DNA of 64,000 nt, taken from positions 734,394-798,393 of the forward strand of contig JAJEKB010020795.1 in assembly GCA_022393335.1 (NCBI GenBank). Reading direction: 5' to 3'. The position numbers and the translations under genes were made by a program. The notes under the pieces are model-generated. The model was given only the letters and a program-made list of their open reading frames with translations. It made no database searches and was not told the origin of the DNA. The DNA is from Macrotrachela quadricornifera (Eukaryota > Rotifera > Eurotatoria > Philodinida > Philodinidae). Below, piece by piece: positions 49,255 through 60,254 of this stretch (its first letter is position 1; every line of letters starts with the position of its first letter).

Positions 49255-50175
49255 CTACTTGTATTCTATTTCAATATTAAATCGTTGTATTCGTTTGTTT
49301 CCCCAATCAACAACATAGAGATTACCTTGTCGATCAAATGACAATCCTATGGGCACATTGAGTTGATTTGCTTGTGCTCCTTTACCACTTCCACCAACAA
49401 TAACATTTCCTTGTTGTGCTTTTTTAGGCCAACGTACAAGTCGATGATTATCACGATCAACTACATAAACAGTACCCAATTGATCGACTAGAACTCCTTG
49501 AGGATAATACAATTGTGTCAAACTATTTCCTTTTCCTTGTCCACCAGCAACAACAATACCTTCTTTTGCATCTTCTATCCATTTCATTACACGGTGACTA
49601 GAATAATCAGACACAAATACTGAATGCTCTTGATCGACGAATATGTAAGTGGGGCAACTGAGTTGATCAAGACGATTCCCTTTTGCGTTTCCACCTGCTA
49701 CTACTATTCCTTCGAATTCACCCATTCGATATCTTCTAACTTCATGCTTGTCATAATCAGAGATATAGAGAAATCCATTGTCATCCATTGTCAAACAAGA
49801 ACAAGAGATATTCGAAATAATTATTTCTCCATTTCTTCCATTTTTTCGAGGCCAACTAACTACTCGTCTATTCCCATAATCACAAATAATAAGTCTATCT
49901 CTCTCTTTATCCACGATTACATCTGTTGGGGAATTCAATTGACGAGTGTCATTTCCTTGTTCATGTCCACCTGCCACTATTTGTCCATCTGTTTCACCCG
50001 ATTTCCATGCTACAATACGGTGATTCCAACAATCAGCAACATAAATTGTTTGTTCATCATCCACATATAAACCTTGGGGGACAGAGAGTGTTGTTTTTTT
50101 GTCCTCCTACTGTTTGACCGTTCTCGTTCCATTTGGTGTTTGCAGAAATATCTATGAAACTGGCACGAAGTGGTA
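49255..50175 (-). pseudogene. NHL-repeat beta-propeller protein, frameshifted
   Basis: From 50064 the minus strand encodes six NHL repeats, enough for a six-bladed propeller: each has a P-x-G/D-hydrophobic-VD start and a YVAD-x-x-NHR-like strand (YVADCWNHRIVAWK, ICDYGNRRVVSW, YISDYDKHEVRRY, FVSDYSSHRVMKW, YVVDRDNHRLVRW, YVVDWGNKRIQRF). The natural start of the first repeat, PQGLYVDDEQ, continues upstream only after a one-base shift around a seven-A run at 50094-50100. Beyond that, ASFIDISANTKWNENGQTVG leads to a 3' splice site (CTTTTAG) at 50176. The first exon with the signal peptide was not found. Bdelloids have many secreted or surface NHL propellers; binding partners are unknown. The slip could be a real mutation or a homopolymer sequencing error. 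Confidence 0.8.
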
Positions 50176-50614
50176 CTAAAAGAAAGAGAAAACATGATCA
50201 TCATCAAAATGTGCCTTTCATTTTCTTCGAATAGTGAGAAAAGAAAAGCTTGTATACTATTGTTTTTCACTCTGTTTGATGTAATAGAGAAGAATAGAGA
50301 AAATTCTCAGTTGCCGTAACGAAAAGTACTATTATACCATACATCATTCATCGTGTCTGTTTTAACTAGTAGTGAAGAATGTGCGAGTTGATGATATTTG
50401 AACTTTTTGCTCATCAGTCAAATGAAATTTTTCTGACAGATTTCCAAAAATACTTCTCGACCGACACTTTCCTGGTCGAATCTTCCTTGTGAAGTCTCTG
50501 TAGAGTCTTCTAAAAAATGCGAAATTCTTGGGATCTCCTCCACTAGTGTAGAACTCGTTAATTCGTTTCAACTATTCAACTATTACTATATGATAGATTA
50601 GGTATGCTACTCTA

Positions 50615-50672
50615 GGATGCTGCCAACAGGATGTTGCCTATAGGGTGTTGCCTATAAGATGCTGCTTACAGA
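50615..50672 (+). repeat. 14-bp minisatellite, about four copies
   Basis: Tandem AGGATGCTGCCAAC, AGGATGTTGCCTAT, AGGGTGTTGCCTAT and AAGATGCTGCTTAC, then decaying copies to about 50720. Confidence 0.7.
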
Positions 50673-50789
50673 ATGCTAGAAGTAATTATTGTAGTGAGAA
50701 TGCTGCCTACGGGAAGCTAAAAGCAATCTATGGAGAAAAGACGCTGTCTACTGCATTTGACAGAAATCTACAGGTAGCGAATCCTTGAC

Positions 50790-50840
50790 AACCTCACCTA
50801 CACTCTCATCCTTTCACCCTCACCCACACCCTCAACCCAA
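50790..50840 (-). repeat. Telomere-like CACCCTCA patch
   Basis: The plus strand shows CACCCTCACCCACACCCTCA and related words; on the minus strand this is a TGAGGG/TGTGGG mixture. TGTGGG-type hexamers have been described at Adineta telomeres, so an interstitial telomere-like tract is possible. It is short and impure. Confidence 0.35.
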
Positions 50841-51724
50841 GATATAAACCTTTACAGAATATTTTTCTTTATATAGTGTGTATTTATCGACTCATCTATT
50901 TCAAAAAAGTCTGTTAGTTATTGATCTATTGAAGACAACACTTTATCTGAGATGTACGCAGATCGAAAATGAATACAATGCTAATAATATTTTTGATAAA
51001 GGACTATCTCTCACGACAAGTTTTAATGTTCTTCTACAAGTCTTTTCTGAAAATTTAATGATCATGTCAACGAATTTTGTAAAAAATAAAAAAGCTTCAT
51101 GATACATATATTAGCATGATAAGAGCTAAAACAAAAAAGGTCGATCTTCTCTTTTTTGAGATCTAGATAAGAGCAGAGAAAATATTCATATGCGAGACAT
51201 TCATGAAAGTACCTATAAGATAGAATGGTTAAAACCATTCCTCAATGAATATATTCAAATATTTTCCCCCTTCAGAACTAGGTTTCTGGTTTCTTTCAAC
51301 CTAGTCTCTGATTATAATGTTTCGTATTGATGTTTCGTTTCTTGGTTTCGCTTTAAGCTTTCTCAAAATTGAAAAGTTTTCTGAAACATAACTAAAAGCA
51401 ACTCCAGTCAACGCCGCCGAAGGCTAGAAGTTTTGTGCTCACCGCCGCCGTAATACCGAAAAAATTTTAATTTTCGAACCACCGTCGCCGATCAGGGCGT
51501 CGGATTACACTCGTAAGGATGATGCACGTTCACGAATAATTAACAAATCCATTTGATCTTACTTTCAAAGAGGTTAGTGTTGTAACAGTACATATCTACA
51601 ATCAGAATGTCTGAGTAGTGAATCTACGCAAATAAGAAAAAGTAATAAATTCAGAAAACGTATTTTTTTCACATTTTTGAAAATTCATGATTTTTTGACC
51701 CAAATGAGATGGATGAAAAAATGA
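50841..51724. other. Intergenic stretch with a CCG-rich patch
   Basis: No supported gene. At 51400-51515 the sequence switches to CGCCGCCGAAGGC, ACCGCCGCCG and ACCGTCGCCG words, far above the local GC level. Nothing coding could be read through it. Confidence 0.4.
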
Positions 51725-51728
51725 TTAA

Positions 51729-52471
51729 CCCTTTCACCGTGATGGGGTCTACCGGTGGACCTCATTATATTTTAACAAGAAACTTAATAGAGAAATACTT
51801 TTCTTTCGCTTATTCTTAAGCGGGAGGTTACATTTAAGGTGTGATTTGCTCTGCCTTCTCTATTTTTAAAATCATTTATTGCATAGCGTGGTGTTGGTCG
51901 GTAAAACAATCAAAACAAAAACATTTGTAACAATCAGAGCAGAAAGTTTTTCTTCTCTTTGTTGTTGCAGGACATGCTTCGCTTGATTGTTGTTCCCTGT
52001 TTTTCGCGTAACGGCCAATACAACGTCTTTGGACAGCGCAATCAGATCATTCCATTTCTTCAAGCTTGTGATCCATCAGCTTGCGTTTCGTTTGGCTTGT
52101 TGAGCATTCTCTAGGACTAGGTTTTAGATTCTCGTATGGCACACAAAGAAGTAAATCAATTCAACACGAAAGAACACCTTCTATGCGATGATACAAACAA
52201 CAGAAAGAAAAACAAATAGCTGCACAGACTGAAAATATCAATGAGCACATTTATGAAGTGCGGACACGCACGAAAATTGGTATTGAAGTTATTTTCCTCG
52301 GAAAACCGAATTGTGGTGAAATGATTAAGAAGTAATTCTTTTTTTTTTATACATTTACAGCTCATTCATTTCTCTATACAAATATTCTATAATCTTCCCT
52401 TTCAGACGTTTTGTACTAAATTATGTAAAACGTACAAATGGGTCGAAAACGACCCAGCTGGAGGTAAAGGG
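51729..52471 (-). mobile_element. piggyBac remnant with intact ends
   Basis: The element is bounded by CCCTTT-type inverted termini (AACCCTTTCACC at the left, the complement AACCCTTTACC at the right) and by the exact TTAA target duplication (51725-51728, 52472-52475) that defines piggyBac. Inside, on the minus strand about 52040-51880, a frame encodes the cysteine-rich zinc-ribbon tail of a piggyBac transposase: FCSDCYKCFCFDCF with an upstream RRC and a final QHH, then stop. The catalytic DDE part is absent, so the 743-bp unit is an internally deleted, non-autonomous copy. Subterminal palindromes (GGTCTACCGGTGGACC at the left, GGGTCGTTTTCGACCC-like at the right) are also visible. Confidence 0.85.
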
Positions 52472-52596
52472 TTAATCTTTCGTGTATCAATAGTTGAATA
52501 GCTGAAGTATCTTTCCTGCTTTTACCTGTATGATTAGACCCTAGTAGATCCTACTAGATCTTGCACACTGTATCTTAGGTGATACGAAAGACTATC

Positions 52597-53388
52597 TTTT
52601 TTTTTATTGACAAATATTTGAAATTTTATATTTTCTTCCTTTTATTCTTTAATTAAATTAATTTAAAGTTTTTAGGTTGATTTAAATTATATATTTTAAT
52701 TATAGAATTAAACCAATTATTATTGATGATATTAAAGTGGAATAATACAATAAAATAAAACAATTAAAAATAAAGTAATAAAATTTTTTGTAAAAAATAC
52801 AAAAAAGAATAAAATAAAATAACGTAAAAAACTTTAAATTATTATTGTTACGTTTCGACAATCGATGTTATCTTCGTCAGATATGTATAGGTGTAAATTT
52901 ATATTTTCTTTCTCTTTTTGACTTTTAACATATGATAGTGGGACGGAAGAAAATAAATAAGCCTATTTCTCTCCTATCAGTATCACTGTCTTGCCGTTTC
53001 ACTATCATATGTTAAAAATCAAAAAGAAGAGCATATATATTTATATCTACACGTGTCTGACGAAGACAACATCGATTGTTGAAACGTACCAATAATAATT
53101 TAAAGTTTTTTTTATATTTTTTATAAAAAACTTTATTATTTAATTTTAAATAAATTTAAATACTTTTACTCAATAATATTAAAATTTAACTTTTAATTAT
53201 TCTATTTTATTGTAATATTCCAACTTAGTATCATCAATAATAATAGATTTAATTCTATAATGAGAATATATAATTTAAATAAACGTAAAAATTTTAAATG
53301 AATTGATTTAAAGAATAATAGAAAGAAAATATAAAATTTCAAATATTTATCAATAAATTATGTCCTTCGTAATAACAAGAAATGAAAT
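52597..53388. mobile_element. Foldback element with 11-bp target duplication and hammerhead-like cores
   Basis: Nearly the whole 792 bp folds on itself: the arms (52597-52965 and 53000-53388) are inverted copies. It is flanked by a perfect 11-bp direct repeat GAAAGACTATC (52586-52596, 53389-53399). Each arm carries a conserved CTGACGA ... GAAACGT segment (right arm 53057-53086 on plus; left arm 52851-52880 on minus) separated by a small stem-loop. That is the core layout of hammerhead ribozymes, as found in Penelope-like elements and retrozymes. Variable-length target duplications and inverted terminal copies also fit a Penelope-like derivative. No protein frame. Confidence 0.6.
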
Positions 53389-53399
53389 GAAAGACTATC

Positions 53400-53780
53400 C
53401 ATATTTTGAATTATTTTGTAATTCATTTACGTCATTTAGTGAAGCCGTTGGCCCCGTATTGTGATCATACACATGGACATGGGTTAGATATGGGTAAGAA
53501 GCGTACTGGTACGAACAGGATGCGGACACGAAAATTTGTAGTCGTGTGGAGCTCTAATTGAAATTATATTAAAATATTTAATTTTATCCTTCAATGAATA
53601 ATTATTAAAAAATAACTTTAAGAAAATGAAGCCAATCTAATATTAAAATAAACTGAGCTCACTCGAAAGAAGTAAAAAACCTCTGAACATCTTTGCATTC
53701 AACATTTTTCTTTTCAATGTTTTTCATCAAACTGTTAATAATTAATGATCTTCATAACAAAATATAATAGTGGCACTTAC
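53400..53780. other. Non-coding stretch
   Basis: Lies downstream of the truncated B-box gene. No NHL or SPRY continuation of that gene was found here. Confidence 0.4.
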
Positions 53781-54297
53781 CAAATGGTGTAATGACGAAA
53801 ATTTTATTAATAAATAATGTAGATTGTTGTTCAATTTTAATATTTGTTGGTTTATCAAATTCGTCATTCAAATTTTTTAATTTCTCTTTGAGAGAGTTTA
53901 TATCAATTTCATTAAATTCATTGTCTTGATGAATTTGTTTTATTTGTTTGGTTAAATTATCTAACTTATTTTTTATTTCAATAATCATTTTATTTGCATA
54001 TTGGATTATTAATTGTCTACATTCTTCTGCTGTTTGTTTAATTTTATCAATTGAATCATTTTCCCATTCATCAATTAGTTGTATCAATGGATATTTTTTT
54101 GTATTTACACTTTGTTGAATAAGTGATTGGAAAAATAAATTTCAGTTATATTCAATTTCATCAAATTGTTTATTAAGCATTTGTCGATGTTTTGATAAAT
54201 CATCAATGCAAAACTCATTTGAACATCCTTTACATTCATATGTGATTTTTTCTTTTTCACATATAAAACATTGTTTTTTAGTAGTTGTTGTCATCAT
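53781..54297 (-). pseudogene. Truncated B-box/coiled-coil (TRIM-like) protein
   Basis: From ATG at 54297 the minus strand gives a B-box-like zinc module (QCFICEKEKITYECKGC, then EFCIDDLSKH). An in-frame TGA at 54142-54144 follows IEY-N. The same frame then continues through a coiled-coil of about 115 residues (for example IDKIKQTAEECRQLIIQYAN, then LDNLTKQIKQIHQ). It ends at a GTAAGTG donor (53774-53780) after FVITPFG. In intact bdelloid relatives such N-termini are followed by NHL or SPRY domains, but none lies downstream. Loss of the C-terminal domain and the stop point to a decayed copy. The nearest propeller, at 49-50 kb, lies on the same strand but is separated by two mobile elements. 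Confidence 0.65.
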
Positions 54298-54620
54298 TTG
54301 TTGAATACTTCTCTTAATAATAAAATGTATGAATGTTTGACAATGTGAAAATAAATGAAAGAAACGATAAAAACCTTTCATTTATTTTGATGTTTAGAGA
54401 TTTGCAGCATCCACATGCTTGAATGTCGATAAACATTGGTCGGAAGTAACAGAACAGATTATATTTGGCGATGGAAACACCTTTTGTCATCAAAAATACA
54501 AATAATGAAAGTTATTTTTTGATTCTGCATCAAAAATGAATTAAAAATTGAAATAATTTATAAGATTTATCATAAGAATTTTATTTAGCTTTTCTATTTC
54601 ACATTAACAAAATCATATGG
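54298..54620. other. Non-coding stretch
   Basis: Probable upstream region of the B-box copy. No motif assigned. Confidence 0.35.
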
Positions 54621-54963
54621 GAGGGCACACCAGGACTTATTTTTTTTGGATTTGTTTCTTTTGCGGGATTTATTGGGATTATTGAGACTATATAGCTGTA
54701 TTAGTATTTCAGCGCACCCTCACTCTTGCTCCCAATCTCCCACACTCACCCTCACCCTCACTTAGTTTCTGTCCTCACTCTCCATAGGAGTTATGTGGAA
54801 TTTATTTTAAGATGTATGGGGATTTATTAAAAAATCCGAATAAATTCCAAAAAAATAGATCCTGGCATCTGTTGATATAGTCTCAATAAATCCTTAGTAA
54901 ATGAATCCCAATAAATCCCACAGAAGAAATAAATCCCAAAAAAATAAGTTCCGGTATGCCCTC
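54621..54963. mobile_element. MITE with telomere-like interior
   Basis: The ends are inverted repeats: GAGGGCACACCAGGACTTAT at the left, the complement of GAGGGCATACCGGAACTTAT at the right. The similarity extends to about 70 nt (GGGATTTATTGGGATT in both arms). The loop at 54711-54775 contains CACCCTCA and CTCACCCTCACCCTCACTT. No frame; 343 bp. Confidence 0.65.
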
Positions 54964-55042
54964 ATTCAATCAGCAATTATGTGCAATAGTGTTCAAAAAT
55001 TAACGGAAAAATATATAACATGTGAAATTGTTATCGATTGTA

Positions 55043-56794
55043 TCAAAATGAAACTTTCAGTAGTGGATTAATTCCCATATTCTTAGAGAAATAATGTGAT
55101 CCTGAAGAACCAATCATGTTGCATTGAAGATTCAATGTAGTGAGCGTCTATTTTAAATAGTACAAATGTTTATGATGCAGATGGATGAAGGATTAATTAT
55201 CTTACTGTATTAGATCGTAAGGCACTTGCTAAATCTTGTGCTCCTTTTTCACCGATAATGTTATTAAAAAAATTCAGAGTAGCTAGTGTCTACATTGGAT
55301 GATACAAATACACAAGAATAGTTGAATGAAGAACCAGTCTTACTGTATTCTGTCGTAATGCACCAGCAATATACTGTGCTCCTTCGCCACTAATTTCATT
55401 ATCTTCAAGTGTCAATATTGTAAGTCCCTGTTCCAAAAGAAATAGATATACATGATATAGATGTATAGAAAATCAATCAAACTATATTCTGTTGTAATGC
55501 ATTTGCTAAATATTGTATTCCTTTGTTACCGATTCTATTCCATCCCATACGTAGCGTAGCAAGTGTCTGTATTAAATAATATAGATACGTATGAGAAGCA
55601 ACTAATCCTACTTTATTATGTCCTAGAGCATTCGCTAAATATTGTGCTCCTTGACTGCTGATTTTGTTGTTTGCCACATTCAGCACGATAAGTGTCTATG
55701 TTGAACAAAACAGATGAATATACCATAAATTAATAGAGAACTAATTTTACTGTATTTTGTTCTAATGTATTTGCTAGATATTGTACTCCTTCATCACCAA
55801 TTTTATTGTTTGAAAGATTTAGATTGATCAATGTCTATGTTAAATAGTATAAATCCTTACAGATAGATGAACAGAGAACAAATCTTACTGTATTTTGTTT
55901 TAATATATTCGCTAAATGTCGTGCCCCTTTGTCACCGATTTCATTTGCTACAAGAGTGAGGGTGGTGAGTGCCTACATTAAATGATACAAATGCATATAC
56001 ATATAGAACTAATTTATATATATATAATATCAAGTGTCTGTGTAAGTATAATTGAATCAATAATTAAATATGAAAGGACAAAAAAAAGATACAATAATAC
56101 AGTATAAACGGACTTTTTCTATTTTTACCGTATTTCGCTGTATTGCATTAGCTAAATATTGTGCTCCTTTATCACCAATTCCATTATTTTCAAGATGAAG
56201 TATGATAACTGTCTGCATTGAATGATATAAATGCTTGAAAATATATGAATAAAAATCTAATCTTACCGTATTCCATTGTAATGCATTAGCTAAATTTTGT
56301 GCTTTTAAATCATTGATATCATTGTCTAATAGAGTCAGTGTAGTTATTGTCTGTATTAAACAGTAAAGATGAATATATAAAAATGAAGATCATCTTATCG
56401 CTATATTATCTTGTATGTAATTTACTACACTCTTTAGACTATTTATTCTAAATGTAAGATAATATATTAATAAATTTTATTGAAGTACATAGGATGTGGG
56501 AAATGTATAGAATGTTTTTTTGTTCGATCGAGAAATTTACGATCAACCAAAAGAAAAACAAGTAAAATGTATTATTTTATAGAAACGAATCATTTTTCAG
56601 AGATTGTAAAAATGTGAATTTAAAATATAAGAGAAATTTACCTGATATCGATGATAACTGTCTATAATTGTATTAATACGTGTACAAACATTTCGTATAG
56701 AGCATAAAAGAGTAAAATCATCAAGATTATCAAGTACACGATAGATAAGTTCTGCCGGTAATGTTAGAAAACAAGGAATAAATTTGTCAGACAT
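55043..56794 (-). CDS. F-box protein with one leucine-rich repeat per exon
   Basis: Ten exons on the minus strand. Exon 1 (56794-56642) gives MSDKFIPCFLTLPAELIYRV and the rest of an F-box (51 residues). Then follow eight exons of exactly 84 nt (56350-56267, 56212-56129, 55972-55889, 55834-55751, 55695-55612, 55566-55483, 55427-55344, 55289-55206) and a final one (55147-55043). Each 84-nt exon encodes one 28-residue ribonuclease-inhibitor-type LRR, as in TLINLNLSNNKIGDEGVQYL plus ANTLEQNT, and every intron is phase 0. Introns are mostly 54-58 nt; one is 45, one 156 and the first 291. One intron (55478-55482) has GTTTG instead of GTAAG. The product is 309 residues. F-box plus LRR suggests an SCF substrate receptor; the target is unknown. 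No stop codons are present. Confidence 0.88.
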
Positions 56795-59354
56795 TGATAA
56801 AATTTATAAAATATGTATAATTCGATTTTGTTTTTCGTTTGAATGAATATATATACTTGTCTTATGGCATAAATTTCTCATAATTGTGCAGGAGTATGAA
56901 TGGTTAATGTAAAGAATGTTGTGGAAATATTTTATTGGTGACATTGTATAATATATATATATATATCACGCATGAATATTTTTTTTTCATTCATTGCCAG
57001 TACACTTCAAATAAGATGCAACAAATAAAAACTTGTTTTTTTCTTTAACTACGTAACGAATCAACATGTATTGTATAAATATTGATTTTAGAAATGATTT
57101 TATCATTTTAGTTTCAAAAAACAGTTGTTTGTTATATTTCGTCATTTGATGAAGAATGTCAATGTTAAAATTGACTTCATATTCATTTACGTAGTTTATT
57201 TATCATACACTGATAATTGTATTGTTGTTTGTGCTACCGAAAGGAAGGTCGTACACTGAGTGACTAATTTTTGTTCGTTCGGTACACGACTAAACAAAAA
57301 AAATATATACATGCATATAATTTATTGACAGAATGGAAGAAAAACATATTTATATTCCTATACATATACCGCTGTTGTTTGGCTTTTTTTCATATGTGTA
57401 TATCTATATCCTCAAAACTAGTCATATGTCGATATTGTGGTTTCTAGTTTTTCTAGGAAAGATGTTCATAGTAGTAGAAAATCTTCCTCTGCTGTACCAC
57501 CATTGCCTTGATGCTCAAAGAAAATGCTTTTCTTTCCGAAGTTGTAGCTCAAGTCAATTAGATTTGCTGCCGTTAATCGATTAGATTTGTTAAGTTGTAT
57601 AGTATAACATATATGAGCACAAACACTCTCTGGAAAATTATGAATTTCTGAAACTTCTTCTTAGAAAAACTGTTATAAAAATTTCTTCTGCACCGCGATA
57701 GTTTTTGAAGAAATCCACCATTGTGTAGGCTCGTTTCTTGGATAGTCTGTGAAGGTTTTTGTAATGCCACAAAGCGGGGGATCGCAAATGGCACTAACAA
57801 CTGCCTCTGACAAAAAAGGGTTCCCAAGTATTAATCTTGAATTTCAATGAAACCTATGCGAATTCATTAGAAAAAGTATATTTATCACAGATATGAAACA
57901 ATTAGCGACTACCGCTACGTTTTTAAAAAATTAATACATATAATTCGTTATACAGATTTTGTTTGTTCATAACTTTTTCTTGGGAAGCTTTTTCTTTCAC
58001 TCATAATGATTAAGACCACATTAGATACCGTTTTAAAGAGCAGAATTAGTCCTACAAATTAGATTATTTTATTTATTTTATCACAAATCATCAACAATAA
58101 AAAAAAATTATGCGACTATTTAAGATATATTCAAAAGTAGAACATGTTACCTAAAAACATGTTATCATTTTGAAAATCTACTGTTTGATAATATGTATAC
58201 TAGTAGTTGTGAATCTTTTGAAAATATATAATTCGCGTAACTTTTGAAGGAAAAGTGATGGAGTCCAGCGGTATATATGGTTAGGTAAAGCATATAAGGG
58301 TACGTAGTATTATGTAAGAAAGTGTCCTTCAGATCATATTTACTATAGTGTATCATACAATGTGAACTCGATGACGTTGTTTTACTGTAAAAGTATAATA
58401 AATTTCAATTTTCAAATAGCAAAATTGATAGTTTGAATTAAGATCTATAATTGTATAACACTCTCATATTTGTATCTTCTACAGCTCAAGAATTATAATA
58501 ATATTACTGGTCGCCCTAACCTAATTTTTCAACAAATTTGCAGAAAAACAGTCATTTTTTTCGAAAATATTCAATTTTTTTACTAGTTAACGCGTAGTTT
58601 TTCTTGTAGGTAATCGACATAAAACTCTTGATTATACGGTTTAACGTGTCCTAGTTCCCCTTTTGAATGATAAAAACCTCTAATCTCTACCACTTTTCTT
58701 TCAACAGTTATAGAAGTTTTGCCCAAACGACTTATTTTTAAACATGGATAATAGTTCATCAGTTCGTAAATAATTCTCCACATTCACAATTAAATGGAAT
58801 TAAATCTCATGAAAAATAATTTATAAAATATTTTTCTAAGAAATCCTCGTTAATGATAAAACCAAGACATGCTTGACTCGTTCAGCATTACATTTTCCAG
58901 AATCACACTACGACGAACAAGCTACTCAATCACTAATTAAGACACTTCCGGAAATCGATCTAGCTTGTTAGTGACAAGTTATTGCTTATAATATCTCCTT
59001 TTTACTTTAAAAGAGGTGGTTAGATTTGCCATACATTACTTTCAAGAGAAGCTTTCCTATTCACGGAGCAGTTCAGAGACTAAATAGAAAACTGTTGAGT
59101 TGAATAATGACTACAATAATAGATTATATTAAATTACTTTATTTAATTACTATTGTTTGTCTCTCTTTTTCACTCGTCTATAGGCGACGAGCTGCTTGTC
59201 AGCAAAATATATGGTACATTCGACACGAAAAAAAATCTCTTCAAACCAGGTCAGATCGGACAGTCCGTTTCGAGGTTTGATATAGTTGTCCCACTAGACT
59301 TAATGGCTCTCAAATGAGCGAGAGTCATTAAAGGGTGATCCTTGGATTAGTCAT
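56795..59354. other. Intergenic stretch with unassigned short frames
   Basis: No gene could be supported. A 66-codon minus frame at 58583-58783 (containing VERKVVEIRGFYHSKGEL) and a short plus frame at 58868-58976 (LHFPESHYDEQATQSLIKTL) look protein-like and may be remnants, but have no recognised family. Confidence 0.3.
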
Positions 59355-59483
59355 TCATTAACTTCTATTATTCAAACAAACATTGATGCTGTCAAGGACT
59401 TGATGAATAATAATCCATACGTTACTACCGATTTTATGGCTACCATCTTAGGCACATCATCGGATAGTATTAAGACCATCTAA
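59355..59483 (+). mobile_element. Mariner transposase fragment (second helix-turn-helix)
   Basis: A 42-codon frame reads TNIDAVKDLMNNNPYVTTDF then MATILGTSSDSIKTI and a stop. The spacing and residues (DAV-x-DLM, VTTDFMATILG, SSDSIKTI) match the second HTH of mariner transposases, which ends in a V-x-T/TI-L motif before the catalytic domain. No catalytic D residues or terminal repeats were found around it. Confidence 0.6.
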
Positions 59484-60254
59484 AGTAAAATCTTAGCGTA
59501 AGAAAAATATCATGAATATACATGCTTTATAAACTCATCCAAACACAACGTCAATTTCGTATTGATATTTGTATTGAAAATTGAAAGTAGTAACTGACAT
59601 TTTTGTGATATAGTTATGAATAATAAAACATAAATTTATCATCAAAAATAGTGATTAATGTTTGTTATTCTATTTTATGACTAATGAAACAACTCTTATA
59701 CATTTTGAAATATTACACTTTCAATTAAAGCAATAACCAAGGAGTAAGATTCGATACATATTTGTGAAAATCAAAGAGTATTCTAGAAATAGATTGAGAG
59801 AATGGAACATCGTATCGAACATTTACTGAAAACAGATTGAGAAAATGTTTCTTCTATGCACTTGAAAGTACAAGAATTTTTGGATTATCATACATGCTGA
59901 AAAAAAATCTGATTTATTACTGAATCTCGATAAACGCGAAGAATCTATAAATTCTCACAGTATTCTACTGAACCTAAAGAAAACTAGTAGATCTCTACAC
60001 AATATTCTTTCAATTCAATAGATTGATATAAAACTTGAAATGTCCGCCACTTGAATACATATTTGGTAATACACCTAGCTTTTTAAAGTGTCGGTATGCA
60101 TTTCCGAACGATGGTAGATTCCTCAGCATTGAGAATCCGTCTTGACTATTGATATAATAGATTTCTTTTAATTAATTGATTTGTACAATAAAACGCATTC
60201 AATAATCGAACGAATTACAGCAATCAATGCTTTATGACATTAATTTAACAAATA
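59484..60254. other. Intergenic stretch
   Basis: No gene seen. From about 60050 it aligns with the 3' flank of the 42.4 kb gene. Confidence 0.4.

Noticed and set aside
49624..50117. Plus-strand frames opposite the NHL propeller
   Set aside because: Shadows of the well-supported minus-strand gene, with repetitive composition caused by the NHL repeats.
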